Notes under the pieces: generated by a model
The model's input: only the letters and a program-made list of their open reading frames with translations
What the model was told of the DNA's origin: nothing
Database searches by the model: none
Translations under genes and position numbers: made by a program
Part shown: positions 4,941 to 5,924 of the stretch, piece by piece
Layout of the letters: the number at the start of each line of letters is the position of its first letter
How positions within the stretch are numbered: position 1 is the stretch's first letter
Assembly: GCA_023653245.1 (NCBI GenBank)
Contig: JAMNXK010000154.1
Location: 1 to 5,924 of the forward strand
Direction: 5' to 3'
DNA: 5,924 nucleotides
Origin: Tagaea sp.
GTDB taxonomy: Bacteria > Pseudomonadota > Alphaproteobacteria > CACIAM-22H2

Positions 4941-5245
4941 CCCCCGATCCGCAACAGATCGCCCAATTCGGCGCGGCGCTGGCCTTCGTATTGGCGCTGG
5001 TGGCGACGATCGCGTGGCTCGCGCGCAAATTCCTGCCGGGCGCTTCGGGCGTGGCGGCGGGCAAGAAGCGGCGTCTGGCGGTCGTCGAAAACCTGGCGCT
5101 CGATCCGAAGACGCGCGCGGTGCTGCTGCGCCGGGACGACGTCGAGCATCTGATCGTGCTCGGCCCCGCCGGGGCGGCGAAGATCGAAACCGTGCCCGCG
5201 CCCGTACCCGTACCCGCGCCGGCACCGGCGGAGCCGCCGCGATGA
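4937..5245 (+). CDS. fliO: Flagellar biosynthesis protein FliO
   Basis: FliO is a small membrane protein that stabilises and helps assemble FliP rings during building of the export gate, and is not part of the final gate core. The 102-residue product has a short periplasmic N-terminus, one membrane helix at about 10-29 and a basic boundary (RK at 30-31, KKRR at 43-46). A compact cytoplasmic FliO domain follows, with LAVVENLALDPKTRAVLLRR (47-66) and HLIVLGPAG (71-79). A tail of Pro-Ala/Val repeats covers 87-102. The frame extends upstream to 4811, but that part shadows the preceding gene. The ATG at 4937 gives the family-like start and overlaps the upstream stop. No Shine-Dalgarno site is visible there, so coupling is likely. 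The stop overlaps the fliP start as ATGA (5242-5245). Confidence 0.93.
   Translation: MTPDPQQIAQFGAALAFVLALVATIAWLARKFLPGASGVAAGKKRRLAVVENLALDPKTRAVLLRRDDVEHLIVLGPAGAAKIETVPAPVPVPAPAPAEPPR
5195..5230 (+). repeat. Tandem hexamer repeats in the 3' end of fliO
   Basis: Six in-frame hexamers lie back to back: CCCGCG, CCCGTA, CCCGTA, CCCGCG, CCGGCA and CCGGCG. They encode Pro-Ala and Pro-Val dipeptides in the FliO tail. Such in-frame repeats can change in number by slippage without breaking the frame, so tail length may vary between strains. Confidence 0.7.
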
Positions 5246-5924
5246 GCCGCGTCCTCCTCGCGCTCGCGCTGTTGGTTTTGCCGGGCGAGGCGCTCGCGCA
5301 ATCCTTCACGCTCGATCTGGGCGACGGCGCCACGACCACGGGGCGCATCGTCCAGCTGATCTTGCTGATGACGGTGCTGACGCTGGCCCCGTCGATCCTG
5401 ATGATGGTCACGTGCTTCATCCGGATCATCGTCGTGCTGTCCTTGCTGCGCACGGCCTTGGGCACGCAGCAGGCGCCGCCCAACGTGGTGCTGACCAGCC
5501 TCGCGCTGTTCCTGACCTTCTTCATCATGACGCCGACGGGCGAGCGCGCCTGGCGCGAGGGCATTTCGCCGCTGGTCGAAGGCCAGATCACCGAGCAGCA
5601 GGCGCTCGAACGCGCGGCCAAGCCGTTCCACGATTTCATGGTGGTCCACACGCGCGAGACCGATATCGCGCTGTTCATCGACATCGCGCGCATCGAGCCG
5701 CCCGCCACACCCGAGGCCATTCCCTATCGCGTGCTGGTGCCCGCCTTCATGATCTCCGAATTGCGCCGCGCCTTCGAGATCGGGTTCCTGCTGTTCATCC
5801 CCTTCGTGATCATCGACATGGTCGTGGCCGCGGTCTTGATGTCGATGGGCATGATGATGATGCCGCCCGCCGTCGTGGCCTTGCCCTTCAAGCTCATCTT
5901 CTTCGTGCTGGTCGACGGCTGGTA
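5242..5924 (+). CDS. fliP: Flagellar export gate protein FliP (C-terminus cut by window edge)
   Basis: FliP forms the pentameric centre of the flagellar export gate in the inner membrane. The window holds 227 codons, and only roughly the last 20 residues should be missing. Residues 1-19 look like a cleavable signal peptide (hydrophobic 4-13, ALA before Gln20), as is common for FliP. Membrane segments lie at about 37-68, 81-97, 180-205 and 210-224. Family landmarks are FIRIIVVLSLLRTALGTQQ (59-77), PPNVVLTSLALFLTFFIM (79-96), FHDFM at 129-133, and PAFMISELRRAFEIGF (167-182). The start ATG at 5242 overlaps the fliO stop as ATGA and has GGAG at 5230-5233, 8 bases upstream. The Met-rich MGMMMMPP near 202-209 is normal for the family. 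fliP is separate here from fliQ and fliR, which are on the opposite arm. Confidence 0.97.
   Translation, partial: MSRVLLALALLVLPGEALAQSFTLDLGDGATTTGRIVQLILLMTVLTLAPSILMMVTCFIRIIVVLSLLRTALGTQQAPPNVVLTSLALFLTFFIMTPTGERAWREGISPLVEGQITEQQALERAAKPFHDFMVVHTRETDIALFIDIARIEPPATPEAIPYRVLVPAFMISELRRAFEIGFLLFIPFVIIDMVVAAVLMSMGMMMMPPAVVALPFKLIFFVLVDGW

Noticed and set aside
4287..5720. A 477-codon minus-strand open frame antisense to fhlB, the small protein, fliO and fliP
   Set aside because: The plus strand holds recognisable FhlB, FliO and FliP with operon spacing; the antisense product is low in complexity.

Overview
The window is a GC-rich flagellar locus, most likely from an alphaproteobacterium. 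Support for this is the order flgB-flgC-fliE-fliQ-fliR-flhB, a free-standing FlhB C-terminal paralogue (FhlB) and CtrA-like boxes in the control region. The order Rhodospirillales is a guess from gene order and protein style, not something proven here.

Layout. Two divergent transcription units share a control region at about 4068-4355. The minus-strand unit runs leftward: flgB and flgC (proximal rod), fliE (MS ring-rod junction), fliQ, fliR and flhB (membrane export gate), then the N-terminal 194 codons of an iron-sulfur rRNA m5U methyltransferase of the RlmD/RumA/TrmA family, which continues past the left edge. The genes are tightly packed (a 4-base fliQ/fliR overlap, 9 bases between fliR and flhB, 8 between flhB and the methyltransferase). 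The exception is a 133-base gap between fliE and fliQ. It holds two REP-like hairpins in inverted orientation with covarying stems.

The plus-strand unit runs rightward: fhlB (TTG start), an 84-codon helical protein of unknown function, fliO, and fliP, which is cut by the right edge after 227 codons. The last three are joined by ATGA overlaps, so translational coupling is likely.

How the genes work together. FliP, FliQ and FliR form the core of the flagellar type III export gate, with FliO assisting FliP assembly. FlhB caps the gate and switches substrate specificity after self-cleavage at its NPTH site, which is intact here. The gate delivers FliE, FlgB and FlgC, which build the first structure beyond the MS ring. 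The gate genes are therefore split between two arms of one divergent locus, which suggests common control from the shared region.

The points most worth a second look are the 84-codon unknown protein, the FhlB paralogue opposite full-length FlhB, the REP pair inside the operon, and an 11-base-period series of TTAA-like tracts upstream of fhlB. No phage, insertion sequence, CRISPR array, tRNA or rRNA gene was seen.
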